Notes: generated by a model from the letters alone, not told the origin. Positions 7,771 through 15,635 are shown, counted from the first letter of the stretch. The stretch is 24,899 bases of DNA from Methanobacteriota archaeon (GCA_018662715.1 JABJFP010000212.1:1-24899), one strand, 5' to 3'. Translations and numbers: made by a program.

Positions 7771-8244
7771 TCATCGCTTTTTGAACCAAGGCATGTCCTT
7801 TACAGATTTTGGAACCTTAATGGTTGGACCCTTGCGGTCGGATTCTTTTTTTGTTTTGAGAGAGGAAACCGCTTTTGTTTTCTCAACAACATCTTCTGCG
7901 ACATCTTGGGATTTCTTCATGACTTTTTGAGTACTTTTCTTCGCCTTGGCCGCTGCTGAAGATGCTTTTTCCTTGGCAGCAGAAGCCGCCTTTTTGGTGG
8001 TGCCCTTCACTGAATCCTTGACTTTTGAAGCGGATTCTTTTGCTTTAGTTGCAGCCTTTGCGGCAGCAAGGGCTTTTTTGGCGACTGCAACTGAAAGCCC
8101 AGCCTTCTGGAGAGATTTAGGTGTTGATTTAGCCAATTTTGTTATTGAATCAATTTTGGCAGATGCAAGTTTTTTGGCAGTTGCTGCCCCAACACCAGGG
8201 AGCGAGGTCAAATCTTTGGGGGATGAAGATGCTTTACGAGCCAT
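7771..8244 (-). CDS. Helix-hairpin-helix DNA-binding protein with histone H1-like Lys/Ala tail
   Basis: A 157-residue, very basic protein. Residues 11-60 form a helix-hairpin-helix unit ('LPGVGAATAKKLASAKI', then 'SITKLAKSTPKSLQKAGLS'), like those of the RuvA C-terminal/Rad51 N-terminal class that bind DNA without sequence specificity. Residues 60-130 are almost only Ala, Lys and Ser, resembling eukaryotic H1 tails and bacterial AlgP/HU-tail repeats. The protein ends in 'VKDMPWFKKR'. A structural role in chromatin is likely, in line with the nearby MC1 gene, but is inferred. The ATG at 8244 starts MARKASSS; an in-frame TTG at 8283 with GGAGGA close upstream, and an ATG at 8325, are possible alternatives. 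It is transcribed divergently from the next gene. Confidence 0.8.
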   Translation of the reverse strand: MARKASSSPKDLTSLPGVGAATAKKLASAKIDSITKLAKSTPKSLQKAGLSVAVAKKALAAAKAATKAKESASKVKDSVKGTTKKAASAAKEKASSAAAKAKKSTQKVMKKSQDVAEDVVEKTKAVSSLKTKKESDRKGPTIKVPKSVKDMPWFKKR

Positions 8245-8349
8245 TATACCACTGCTATGCCCTTGTTTGACGCCGGACTTCAACCTTCCTCCTGTTGTAA
8301 TTGAACAATGAAGGGGTTTCTTCATGACAATGAACCTCTTGGTTGGAGC

Positions 8350-9240
8350 ATGGCAGAGTCAACCTTGGACCCAGCCAAGAGCATAATTATCGCCCAGGTA
8401 AAGCAGGCGGATGCAAGTCATCGAATGGACCTCAGCAGTTCGCTCCTTCGCAGCAAACACTTCAACGCACCACACAAGGTGGTTTATCTCGGAAATATAG
8501 CAACGGCATTGCTTGCGCAATTACCCCATCCGGAAACTCCAGAAATGAAAGAAGCCCCTGGGTTTAACGAACAGCGTTGGACTCTTGTCACTCAAAGTGG
8601 TGACATTACGGTGCAGATTACCTCCCGAAGTTACTGGGCTTTTGGTTTGTTTAATTCCGGCTATCTCAACGTCATAACGCTCACAGGACCGATACATGAG
8701 CGTGCAAGGATTGTGTTTGATACCATGAGTGCACTTGGGCACAAACCTTGGGAGTTTTCGCATCCCAAGAGTGCTCAGAAATGGCTTTCCCGTTTAGAAG
8801 GAGCCCAATCAACTAAAGAAAATGAACGGAATTGGTTGGCTCACAGAAGCAGAGCAAAGGCAGATTTGCAAGAGCAAATTGAACGCCTTAAACAGCGTTG
8901 TGATGTAGTTTTCGCTGAGCTTGAAGACGAAGATTTGGATGGTCTCCGCAACCGGATTGATCATGACCTCCACATGGCAAAAGAAGCCCTTCATGATGAA
9001 AATGCACCGGGATTGGAACGCGCCCTTGCTCGTGTTGAAGCTGATTTGATCGCAATTGACCCCCGCTCTACACCGATAGCAATTGATGCACCTGCGGAAA
9101 TTTTAGCCTCCCCTGATGAAATTCTGAATGTGAAGGAGCCTACTAACACGGATGAAATGGGGCGCATTGTACCGGTTGAACCAACTCCTGAAGAGGTACC
9201 CTTTGTGGATTTGACCTCATCGTCACATGAAGAAGAATGA
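8350..9240 (+). CDS. Hypothetical protein with central charged coiled coil
   Basis: About 296 residues; I do not recognise a family. There is no signal peptide or membrane helix, so it is probably cytoplasmic. The N-terminal half is a mixed alpha/beta segment ('KVVYLGNIATALLAQLP', 'WTLVTQSGDITVQITSRSYWAFGLF'). It is followed by a long charged helical region (about 155-240; 'RAKADLQEQIERLKQRCDVV', 'GLRNRIDHDLHMAKEALHDE') likely to be coiled coil, and an acidic, Pro-rich tail. ATG 8350 gives a natural MAEST start. An upstream ATG at 8308 would add 14 residues; neither has a well-spaced Shine-Dalgarno. Its promoter region (8245-8349) is shared with the divergent HhH gene. secG follows 47 bases downstream. 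Confidence 0.72.
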   Translation: MAESTLDPAKSIIIAQVKQADASHRMDLSSSLLRSKHFNAPHKVVYLGNIATALLAQLPHPETPEMKEAPGFNEQRWTLVTQSGDITVQITSRSYWAFGLFNSGYLNVITLTGPIHERARIVFDTMSALGHKPWEFSHPKSAQKWLSRLEGAQSTKENERNWLAHRSRAKADLQEQIERLKQRCDVVFAELEDEDLDGLRNRIDHDLHMAKEALHDENAPGLERALARVEADLIAIDPRSTPIAIDAPAEILASPDEILNVKEPTNTDEMGRIVPVEPTPEEVPFVDLTSSSHEEE

Positions 9241-9287
9241 GTGAGATGGCCGCGTCGCGTTGATAAGGGGGAGGTTTCTCGCCACAA

Positions 9288-9494
9288 ATGGTCGCCATGG
9301 CAACGAAGAAGAAGAAGAACGATGGCAGCGGTATTCAACAAGCTGCTGGATTGATTCGTTATTTCGATGAAGAATCTGAAGACTCGTGGAAGATTACCCC
9401 TGCTCAAGTCTATCTTGCCTGCATCGGTCTTGGTGGATTCTTTTACCTTGTTAACCAAGGCGTCGTCCAAGCCATTTGGGGCCTCTTTGCCTGA
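9288..9494 (+). CDS. secG: Preprotein translocase subunit SecG (Sec61-beta)
   Basis: A 68-residue small membrane protein with the Sec61-beta layout: a Lys-rich N terminus (KKKKNDGSG), the conserved 'QQAAGLIRYFDEE' segment, 'WKITPAQVY', and one transmembrane helix (about 45-66). It is the third, non-essential subunit of the archaeal SecYEG channel, stabilising the translocon at the cytoplasmic membrane. The secretory and membrane proteins around it are plausible clients, with no specific link. GGGGGAGGT at 9267-9275 is upstream of ATG 9288; ATG 9297 (MATKKKK) is an equally family-like start. Its 3' end faces the next gene with a 5-base gap. Confidence 0.9.
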   Translation: MVAMATKKKKNDGSGIQQAAGLIRYFDEESEDSWKITPAQVYLACIGLGGFFYLVNQGVVQAIWGLFA

Positions 9495-9499
9495 TTCGC

Positions 9500-9958
9500 T
9501 CAAAGCGGCTGAATCATAACTACGCGCTGTTCCAACTCGGCCATGCGTTTTGCAACTTCGAGCGCAACGTGTAGATTTTCTGTTACACCAAGAGTTTGCT
9601 CCCCGTGCTCATTAGCGACAACCAAGCGATGAGTTAGTTGGTTCAGCGTAGTTTGATCTATTCGTTCAAAAATCCAGTGTTCGTTTTCAATTCGAACCAA
9701 TGCGGGGACTTCCACCAATGGACCCATGCCCTTCCCGGTTCGTTGTGCACGAGTGGTCAGCGATTGCAAATCTCGTATGGGTTGCCATACTCGGTGTCGC
9801 AACGGCATTCTCACTTTTTTGTTCGTTTCTACTCCTGATCTAAAGGCTCGTGCCATGAGGGTCCCATCCCTAAAGTCCGAAGACTTGGATTGAATCGCTT
9901 CTTGTTGCACTAATAAGAAGCGCGATGGATGGTATGGCCCGCGAGCGGTTTTCTTCAC
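9500..9958 (-). CDS. Hypothetical basic protein
   Basis: 152 residues from a GTG start (9958-9956), 5 bases after the stop of the upstream membrane protein, so the two are probably cotranscribed. I do not recognise a family. The N-terminal third is Arg/Lys-rich and soluble. The C-terminal part ('LVEVPALVRIENEHWIFERI', 'THRLVVANEHGEQTLGVTE', then a helix 'VALEVAKRMAELEQRVV') looks like a small alpha/beta domain. No signal peptide or membrane segment. An internal ATG at 9856 would shorten it to 118 residues. The short intergenic distance favours the GTG. Confidence 0.7.
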   Translation of the reverse strand: MKKTARGPYHPSRFLLVQQEAIQSKSSDFRDGTLMARAFRSGVETNKKVRMPLRHRVWQPIRDLQSLTTRAQRTGKGMGPLVEVPALVRIENEHWIFERIDQTTLNQLTHRLVVANEHGEQTLGVTENLHVALEVAKRMAELEQRVVMIQPL

Positions 9959-9963
9959 GGATA

Positions 9964-11298
9964 TTATAGCGTCCAGCGCTTCATTCCAAGTGTCACAAAG
10001 AGCGCATTAACGATGAGAATCGCCCCAAACAGAAGGACCATCGCCAAATAGGTAGAAGCAAAGATAGACCCTAGGGCAGCGGTTAGTCCGAGAAAAACGC
10101 TCCAGCCTAACAGGGGTTTCCGGAACAATTCAAAGGGATGTTCTTCTAAAATCCAGGGTAAATTTAGCGTCAGGACACCTGCGGCGAAAACCAAAGGAAT
10201 CAGCAACCAAAATGAGACTGAAAACAAGGTACCGACGGGGACGGCAAGGTACAGAGTAAAACGAAGCCACCATAACTCAGGCCTGTGGGCAGAATCGTAG
10301 CCCATAGTAGGGAGTAGCATGCTCAGTGCACCTGCTAAAGAAACAAAGGATGTCAGACGTATACTGACCAACACTATTTGGGTACCCGTACCAAACAAGG
10401 CTACTTGGCTAACCGACCCAATGGATATGAGAAAGGTCAGGACTACGACGCCTCCATACCCCCAGGTCATTGAAACACTCTGTCCGTCTCCCTGACCCAA
10501 CCCCGATTCCATCCAAGCAGCAGGTGCGTGGACACAACAAATGAGAAGACTGTAAACAAGAATCATCAACGCAACAGTCTCATTTGAATTGTGGAGTGGT
10601 CGAGCCCACCATGCCTCACTCAAGACATCGGTTTGTCCCATTGCATAACATGCAACGGGGAGAAGAATGAGAAGTTTGAGAACGGCTCTTTGGAAGAGAA
10701 GAGAAGTTGAATCATTCGTCGTTAGCAGAGAAGTTGAGGCTACGATTTCTCCAGACATGATCAGCAGAAGAGTAAAGCAAACAATGGATGCTAGATTCCA
10801 CCATGATGCTAATGAGACGGTCGGAGAACTTGGCAGTGATGAGGGTTCAAAATACCTTGAATCCGGAAATAACAGAACAACGCAAATCAAAATCCACCAT
10901 CCACTGTGACGCATTAGCCCTTGTTGAACCGCTTGGCGATGTTCACTTCCAACGGTTCGCAAGCTGGGTAATTTTGGGCTCAAGAGAGAAAATAACATGA
11001 GGGACAAAAGGGCTCCCTCTATCGCTCCCTGGCCCGTAAATATCAACTTCAATTGCTCCATTCTCGTTGAGGAGGGCGTCAATATTGTTGCCACTTCAAG
11101 GTGGCTGGAATCCAATGAAAAAATCGCATTTGCTCTGTAAAAGAGCAGTCCAACAACCATAGCGGGTGGGCTCCACTTGTAGATGAGCCCCAATACGCCC
11201 TTTTCTTCACACCAAGGCAGAAGGCCGGGCGCAAAACACCAGAGCATACAACCTCCGAATAAGAGAGGCAGGTACCACGGTGCCACGTCTCCGAGCAT
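9964..11298 (-). CDS. Polytopic membrane protein of unknown function
   Basis: 444 residues with about 12 predicted transmembrane helices (roughly 8-28, 37-55, 90-107, 131-146, 167-186, 203-221, 241-259, 279-302, 308-331, two within 343-380, and two within 397-438). Loops are short and contain few charges. I see no transporter or enzyme signature that I can name. The ATG at 11298 starts MLGDVAPWYLP and places the first helix at the N terminus. An open frame extends upstream to 11433 but would add a basic, Pro-rich stretch overlapping the divergent methyltransferase, so it is rejected. The gene shares a short control region (11299-11369) with that methyltransferase and is followed by the hypothetical gene at 9500-9958. 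Confidence 0.75.
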   Translation of the reverse strand: MLGDVAPWYLPLLFGGCMLWCFAPGLLPWCEEKGVLGLIYKWSPPAMVVGLLFYRANAIFSLDSSHLEVATILTPSSTRMEQLKLIFTGQGAIEGALLSLMLFSLLSPKLPSLRTVGSEHRQAVQQGLMRHSGWWILICVVLLFPDSRYFEPSSLPSSPTVSLASWWNLASIVCFTLLLIMSGEIVASTSLLTTNDSTSLLFQRAVLKLLILLPVACYAMGQTDVLSEAWWARPLHNSNETVALMILVYSLLICCVHAPAAWMESGLGQGDGQSVSMTWGYGGVVVLTFLISIGSVSQVALFGTGTQIVLVSIRLTSFVSLAGALSMLLPTMGYDSAHRPELWWLRFTLYLAVPVGTLFSVSFWLLIPLVFAAGVLTLNLPWILEEHPFELFRKPLLGWSVFLGLTAALGSIFASTYLAMVLLFGAILIVNALFVTLGMKRWTL

Positions 11299-11369
11299 GT
11301 GCTCCAACGGAAGCCGGCACTCTTTGTACGTGGCGGAAGGCCCAAAGAGAAGAGGCCGGAGGGATAAGC

Positions 11370-13145
11370 GTGCGTGGACCGACCGACAACGAGGAGGAGA
11401 GGCGGGTTCAAGCTGCAACCTGTGCCTTGACATCCATGGTCAAACATTTGGGGGTTGACCCTGAACCGTGGATGGCATCTGCCCTTTCCCCACTTCCAGA
11501 AACCCTTCGCATCTCCGTCCACCGATCTGACCGTGAATGGACACTTGAACAAATAAAGCAACTTGGCGGCAAGCCTCTTTCTTGGATGCCTGATGAATCA
11601 GGTTGGGTCATGCCGTTTGCCCGGGGAAGGGCTCCCGAGGGTATTGCACAACGGATGATGGCTCTCTTGCATGAAACTGGCCGCATCACCCGACAAGAAG
11701 CCGCAAGTATGCTTCCTGTCCAACTGCTCGACTTGACGCAAGAAACCCTCGCCTTAGACCTCTGCGCAGCACCAGGCTCCAAAGCAACGCAGATGGCTGA
11801 AGCCCTCCATCCGAATGGAGTCGTTGTTGCCAACGAGCCAGTATCTGGCCGACTCAACATGCTCGTCAGTAATCGAAGCCGATTGAGTTTGGCCAACATG
11901 GTCATCACACAACACGACGGGCGCCACCTCGGACGAATTCCCCCTCCTGGATTTGATGCGGTAGTTGCAGATGTCCCGTGTACTGGGACTGCTACGACCC
12001 GAAAGAATCGCGATGTTTGGTGGAACTGGACACCAAAAGAAGGTCGTCGGATGTTCAAGATGCAACTAGAAATAGCCATGCGTGGGGCCGCTTTGCTCTC
12101 GCCAGGCGGACATTTAGTCTACTCTACATGCAGTATTGACCCGATTGAAAACGAAGCGGTTGTTGCTGAAATCCTTCGAAGGTGCCCCTACTTAGAATTG
12201 GTACCCATAGATGACGAACGCCTTCCTGGCCTAACCCTCCATCCTGGCTTGAGCGAATGGCCTTGTTTTGACGAGAATGGCCAACCAACTAAAGTTGGAG
12301 ATGCCCGTGAGTCTCTACCGTTCCTTGACATCGCACACCTTTGTCCTGATGAACGAATTGAACAACTTGAAGAAAGTGAAGTTGCATTTGAGCAACACCT
12401 GAAACAAGTGTTGCCTGGTTGCAGAAGGTTGTGGCACATGGATAACGACACTGGTGGGTTCTTTCTCGCTGTGTTGCGCCATCGACCTGAAGCATCACCT
12501 GAGGGTATTGCTCAAACATTCCGTTCAAGAAGGCAATTGCGAAACGATGCAGGCTGGGTACCAAAGGTCCGAAACGCACCCCCACACGACAGAAACACCG
12601 TTGTTAGGGCGGACGAGGAAGTTCAAAATGAGGTCTTTTCGGTCTACGGGATGGATGATTCCCCCTACTCAGTATGGCAGCGCGGTAAACGGATGAATAT
12701 CGCTCCACCGATGGTGGCAGAACGGCTCTATGACCGAGAATGCCCCAACAACAAAGGTGAACTCTGGCCAAAGGGTACGTTCCACCCCCTACGGGCCGTT
12801 CATGTTGGAATGCCGGCGTTTACCTTGAAGAAGAACTCCTGGCGTACCCGTCAAGAAGCGCTCTATCTTCTCAGCGATGTCATCACGAAGAATACAATGG
12901 ATGTTGACCTGGAAACCTTTAGTCGTCTCCTACAAGGGTGGGCGCCAATGGTCGCTGATTTTGAGGAGGAACTGGGTTGTGGTGAACTTCCTAAGGGCGC
13001 CTTTTTGCTTACAACTGAACTCGGCCCGAGGACGGAAATGATTTCTGTATGGGCCGGGGCTCGAGTAACACTCATGGTCGACCTTTCGGAACAAAACCTT
13101 CTTCGCAGAAAACTTGACCTTCCGTGGCGAGATGAGGAGGAATAA
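11370..13145 (+). CDS. NSUN2/Trm4-like tRNA (cytosine-5) methyltransferase
   Basis: 591 residues, SAM-dependent RNA m5C methyltransferase. Motif I 'DLCAAPGSKATQMAEAL' (about 130-146) binds SAM. Motif IV 'DVPCTGTATTRKNRDVWWNW' (201-220) holds Cys204, and 'STCSIDPIENEAVV' (252-265) holds the nucleophile Cys254. The RKN..VW..W stretch, 'ERLPGLTLHPGLSEW' and 'DTGGFFLAVL' (360-369) are hallmarks of the eukaryotic Trm4/NSUN2 branch rather than bacterial RsmB/RsmF. A C-terminal part of about 190 residues ('VFSVYGMDDSPY', 'HVGMPAFTLKK', 'LPKGAFLLT') also resembles the NSUN2 C terminus. Substrate is probably tRNA, as in Trm4, by inference. GTG 11370 has GGAGGG 6 bases upstream; ATG 11436 is the alternative. 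First gene of a three-gene operon. Confidence 0.88.
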   Translation: MRGPTDNEEERRVQAATCALTSMVKHLGVDPEPWMASALSPLPETLRISVHRSDREWTLEQIKQLGGKPLSWMPDESGWVMPFARGRAPEGIAQRMMALLHETGRITRQEAASMLPVQLLDLTQETLALDLCAAPGSKATQMAEALHPNGVVVANEPVSGRLNMLVSNRSRLSLANMVITQHDGRHLGRIPPPGFDAVVADVPCTGTATTRKNRDVWWNWTPKEGRRMFKMQLEIAMRGAALLSPGGHLVYSTCSIDPIENEAVVAEILRRCPYLELVPIDDERLPGLTLHPGLSEWPCFDENGQPTKVGDARESLPFLDIAHLCPDERIEQLEESEVAFEQHLKQVLPGCRRLWHMDNDTGGFFLAVLRHRPEASPEGIAQTFRSRRQLRNDAGWVPKVRNAPPHDRNTVVRADEEVQNEVFSVYGMDDSPYSVWQRGKRMNIAPPMVAERLYDRECPNNKGELWPKGTFHPLRAVHVGMPAFTLKKNSWRTRQEALYLLSDVITKNTMDVDLETFSRLLQGWAPMVADFEEELGCGELPKGAFLLTTELGPRTEMISVWAGARVTLMVDLSEQNLLRRKLDLPWRDEEE

Positions 13146-13148
13146 ATC

Positions 13149-14321
13149 ATGAACAAGAAAACCTCTGTAATTGTTGCAGTTGTTCTCATTTGTCTTTTTT
13201 CGCCGCTAGGGTGGGCCGAAACGCCACTTGTGGTCCATGCATCTTCGCCAATAAGCACAACGCAATACAGTATGTTAGAAGAGGTATTTGTAACAGAAGA
13301 TTCTCCAGACTATACCCCAAGCCAGGATGAAGATACGGTTCGATGGGTCTGGTGGTCTTGGAGTGAATCCACGGGTTCTGATTGGCCTGACGACGATGCA
13401 TTATACCGTGCAGAGCAACTTGGTTTAAACGTCTCAACCGTTGATGAACCGCTGGTGTTCAGCCACCCTGTTGATTCTGAAAAGCATGTATCCCTCACAG
13501 GCGATGTTGAAATCATGGCCGGGGAGATTGGTTATTGGTTCGTTCAGTTTCATCTGGAAATTACTCCATTAGTCAATCTTTCCAACGATACACTCCTCTA
13601 CATCGTTCTAACCGAGGACGTTAGTGAAGACCATCACGGGCGACAAGGCGTTGACATCGTTCATGAATTGCGACCCGAGGTGGGATTCTCTCTTGAGGCC
13701 AACAACGTGACAGAAACGACATTTTCTCTTTCTTCCGACCATTTGGCTGCTGCTGGAGTTGACCTTCGCCAAATCTCAACTGGATGGCGTTACAGCCTTG
13801 TGATATTCAATGAAACAGATGACACTGATGCCCCCATGCGCATACTCTCCCTCACTTCTGGGCCACTACCTTCTCCGTATCAACACACAACCGCAGGAGG
13901 GCAATGGGCTCCGATCATTTTGATGGCTGTCGCCTTTGTGATTTGCAGTGCAGTCGTTGCCAATTCAAGAAAGCGGGAAGAAGGAATCCCTCGAATTAAA
14001 GCCGTATGGTCGACAACATCCCCAACGACACTTATGGTCAAACTCGAAGCGGGAACATTGGCCTTTCGCACACAGGATTGGACCGTTGAAGCCCCATGGA
14101 AATTCAAAGGGAGACCTCCTAAACCATCCCTTCAACCTACGGAAGAAAAAGAATTTTCCATTCAATTTTCTCAACACCACGAAGAAGATTGTCGATTTGA
14201 AGTCGGTTTAGAAGTTGATGAAATGGGGTCGTGGAGGCAACATGTTTGGCTTCCGCCGTCTTCTGTTACAATTGAAGGCAAGGGAAGTCTTGAAGATAGC
14301 AGCACGGTTGCTCTTGATTGA
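13149..14321 (+). CDS. Secreted, membrane-anchored protein of unknown function
   Basis: 390 residues. A cleavable signal peptide (about 1-23, ending 'LGWAETP') is followed by an extracellular, acidic, Trp-rich domain of about 230 residues with several NxS/T sequons, one transmembrane helix (254-273), and a cytoplasmic domain of about 115 residues that is rich in beta-type sequence ('KAVWSTTSPTTLMVKLEAG', 'EEKEFSIQFSQHHEEDCRF') and could be an Ig-like fold. I do not recognise either domain. The ATG has GAGGAGG 8 bases upstream, inside the end of the methyltransferase gene. The stop overlaps the ATG of the Lrp regulator (TGATG), so the three genes are translationally coupled. Confidence 0.82.
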   Translation: MNKKTSVIVAVVLICLFSPLGWAETPLVVHASSPISTTQYSMLEEVFVTEDSPDYTPSQDEDTVRWVWWSWSESTGSDWPDDDALYRAEQLGLNVSTVDEPLVFSHPVDSEKHVSLTGDVEIMAGEIGYWFVQFHLEITPLVNLSNDTLLYIVLTEDVSEDHHGRQGVDIVHELRPEVGFSLEANNVTETTFSLSSDHLAAAGVDLRQISTGWRYSLVIFNETDDTDAPMRILSLTSGPLPSPYQHTTAGGQWAPIILMAVAFVICSAVVANSRKREEGIPRIKAVWSTTSPTTLMVKLEAGTLAFRTQDWTVEAPWKFKGRPPKPSLQPTEEKEFSIQFSQHHEEDCRFEVGLEVDEMGSWRQHVWLPPSSVTIEGKGSLEDSSTVALD

Positions 14322-14800
14322 TGACCATGAATTTGGATGAGACCGACCTAAGTTTACTCTCCCTACTCAACACCGACGCCCGACAAAGTCAACGGCAACT
14401 TGCGCGCAAACTTGGCGTAGCTCAAGGAACCGTTACAAATCGCATCAAACGCTTGGAAGACGAGGGAATTATTTCGGGTTACTCAGCAGTCCTCAACCCG
14501 GAAAAAATTGGTTGGACCATGACCATTATGGCTGGTCTTCGAATCGACAAGGGGCGCATGATTGATGTTCAACAGAGAATCGCTGCTGACCCGCGTGTCT
14601 TTGCTGTTTACGACGTCACCGGCGACTGGGATTCGATGGTTCTTGCAAGAGTCAAAGACCGAGAAGACTTAGACAATCTAACAAAGACGGTGTTCACGCT
14701 TGATGGCGTTGCCCGTTCCTTCACACATGTTGTCCTCAATACCGTCAAAGAAGACCCTCTACCTCAGCCGGCTCAGTCCAGTGAATCCTCATCCAACTGA
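14321..14800 (+). CDS. Lrp/AsnC family transcriptional regulator
   Basis: 159 residues. An N-terminal winged helix-turn-helix (about 5-55: 'ETDLSLLSLLNTDARQSQRQ', 'LARKLGVAQGTVTNRIKRLE', 'GIISGYSAVLNPEKIGW') is joined to a RAM effector domain (about 65-145: 'MAGLRIDKGR', 'VYDVTGDWDSMVLARV', 'VARSFTHVVLNTV'). Full-length Lrp-type DNA-binding regulator, typically dimeric or octameric and responsive to amino acids; the target is unknown. ATG 14321 overlaps the previous TGA by one base; ATG 14327 (MNLDETD) is also possible. The Ser-rich tail runs 28 bases into the convergent Toprim gene. Confidence 0.92.
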   Translation: MTMNLDETDLSLLSLLNTDARQSQRQLARKLGVAQGTVTNRIKRLEDEGIISGYSAVLNPEKIGWTMTIMAGLRIDKGRMIDVQQRIAADPRVFAVYDVTGDWDSMVLARVKDREDLDNLTKTVFTLDGVARSFTHVVLNTVKEDPLPQPAQSSESSSN

Positions 14801-15264
14801 TCGATGATAGGCCTTAGTACATCTGTCAACCCGGAAATCCCTTCAACGGTTTTTGTCTCCGGTTTTAAACAACGAAGAAGCGTTCTGTGCAACGATTCAT
14901 CAAAGGATACATCCAGAGATTCAAGATTGCGACGACATGTAGTTTGAAGCCGCCCGCCCGTACGGTCCCAATCCATCAATACGATGATAGTCGGTCCGTT
15001 ATCGTCAACATGCCTCCTTCCATATGTATCAACCAAATACACCAGCACATCGTCCACGCTCCAACCGCGGTTGAGAAGTTCTATCGGACCGGTAAACCCG
15101 AGACGAACCAATGTCCTGCGGTCACGAAGTCCTTCCACCAGAACTGCACAATTGTGAGTGCGGTTGCGCTGGCGCGCCTCTGCGAGCGCACGAGCAGCAT
15201 CCCACCAACGTTGTTCGGCATTTGCAGAACCCCTACGAAGACCGTGAAAGGAGTCATCGTTCAT
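14773..15264 (-). CDS. Small Toprim-domain protein
   Basis: 163 residues. The Toprim core is seen as 'NCAVLVEGLRDRRTLVRLGF' (catalytic-type Glu in VEG), followed by 'PIELLNRG' and 'IIVLMDWDRTGGRL' (DxD metal-binding motif). This arrangement matches small archaeal Toprim proteins related to the RNase M5/DnaG-type/UPF0292 group, which probably act on nucleic acids with Mg2+, but their reaction is not established. The C-terminal helical segment is not recognised. The ATG at 15264 overlaps the stop of the DUF167 gene (TGATG), so the pair is coupled. Its 3' end overlaps the convergent Lrp gene by 28 bases. Confidence 0.82.
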   Translation of the reverse strand: MNDDSFHGLRRGSANAEQRWWDAARALAEARQRNRTHNCAVLVEGLRDRRTLVRLGFTGPIELLNRGWSVDDVLVYLVDTYGRRHVDDNGPTIIVLMDWDRTGGRLQTTCRRNLESLDVSFDESLHRTLLRCLKPETKTVEGISGLTDVLRPIIDQLDEDSLD

Positions 15265-15584
15265 CAAGCGCCCTCCAATACTTCGTTCAGTCGTAACAAA
15301 AGGTCAGCAAGAGCAAGCGATTCAAGCCGCAAGCGTTTCTTCCTGGAACGATGACCTGTTACTACCGTCACATCCGATGTGCTTAGATGAAACTGCTGAG
15401 CGATGACATGGACAACTGCGCGGTTCGCTTGTCCCTGCTTTGCCTCTGCCTTAACCGCAATGACCAATCGTGACCGCCATTCATTGAAGCCGGTGACTCC
15501 TTGCTGTGATGAGCCGGGTTGAATTTCGACCTCCATCAGAAGAGCCCCGTCGAGGGTCTGAATCAGACATGTCCCGACGTCCAT
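15264..15584 (-). CDS. DUF167 (YggU-type) family protein
   Basis: 106 residues with the DUF167 fold signature: 'LLMEVEIQPGSSQQGVTGF', 'RLVIAVKAEAKQGQANRAVV', then 'VIAQQFHLSTSDVTVVTGHR' and 'SRKKRLRLE'. The family is widespread in bacteria, archaea and eukaryotes with no assigned biochemical role. ATG 15584 is preceded about 27 bases upstream by a TATA-like AATAAAAA on the minus strand, so the transcript is probably leaderless. It is the first gene of a two-gene unit with the Toprim protein and diverges from the oxidase operon. Confidence 0.9.
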   Translation of the reverse strand: MDVGTCLIQTLDGALLMEVEIQPGSSQQGVTGFNEWRSRLVIAVKAEAKQGQANRAVVHVIAQQFHLSTSDVTVVTGHRSRKKRLRLESLALADLLLRLNEVLEGA

Positions 15585-15606
15585 ATTTGCTCACTTTCAG
15601 GCCGGC

Positions 15607-15615
15607 TTTTTATTG
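15607..15615 (-). promoter_or_regulatory. TATA box for the DUF167/Toprim unit
   Basis: On the minus strand the sequence reads CAATAAAAA, centred about 27 bases before the ATG at 15584, which predicts a leaderless messenger. No Shine-Dalgarno precedes the ATG, in agreement with this. Confidence 0.5.
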
Positions 15616-15621
15616 TCTCCG

Positions 15622-15635
15622 GGCCCCGTGGGGCC
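15622..15635. repeat. GC-rich perfect inverted repeat between divergent promoters
   Basis: GGCCCC (15622-15627), GT, GGGGCC (15630-15635). It lies between the DUF167 TATA box and the presumed oxidase promoter and could be an operator or insulator. No regulator can be named. Confidence 0.35.

Noticed and set aside
7946..8311. Open frame of 121 codons on the plus strand, rich in Ala and Phe
   Set aside because: It is the antisense of the Lys/Ala-rich HhH gene; the repeated AAG/GCN codons keep the complementary frame open. The minus-strand protein has a recognisable domain.
8991..9503. Open frame of 170 codons on the minus strand
   Set aside because: It covers all of secG and the end of the preceding gene on the opposite strand and has a low-complexity, Ser/Arg-rich translation without domain character.
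11299..11433. Upstream extension of the 12-helix membrane protein
   Set aside because: It would overlap the divergent methyltransferase start and adds a basic, Pro-rich stretch, whereas ATG 11298 starts right before the first membrane helix.
11408..12079. Open frame of 223 codons on the minus strand inside the methyltransferase gene
   Set aside because: The plus strand has clear methyltransferase motifs over the same bases; the antisense translation has no recognisable pattern.
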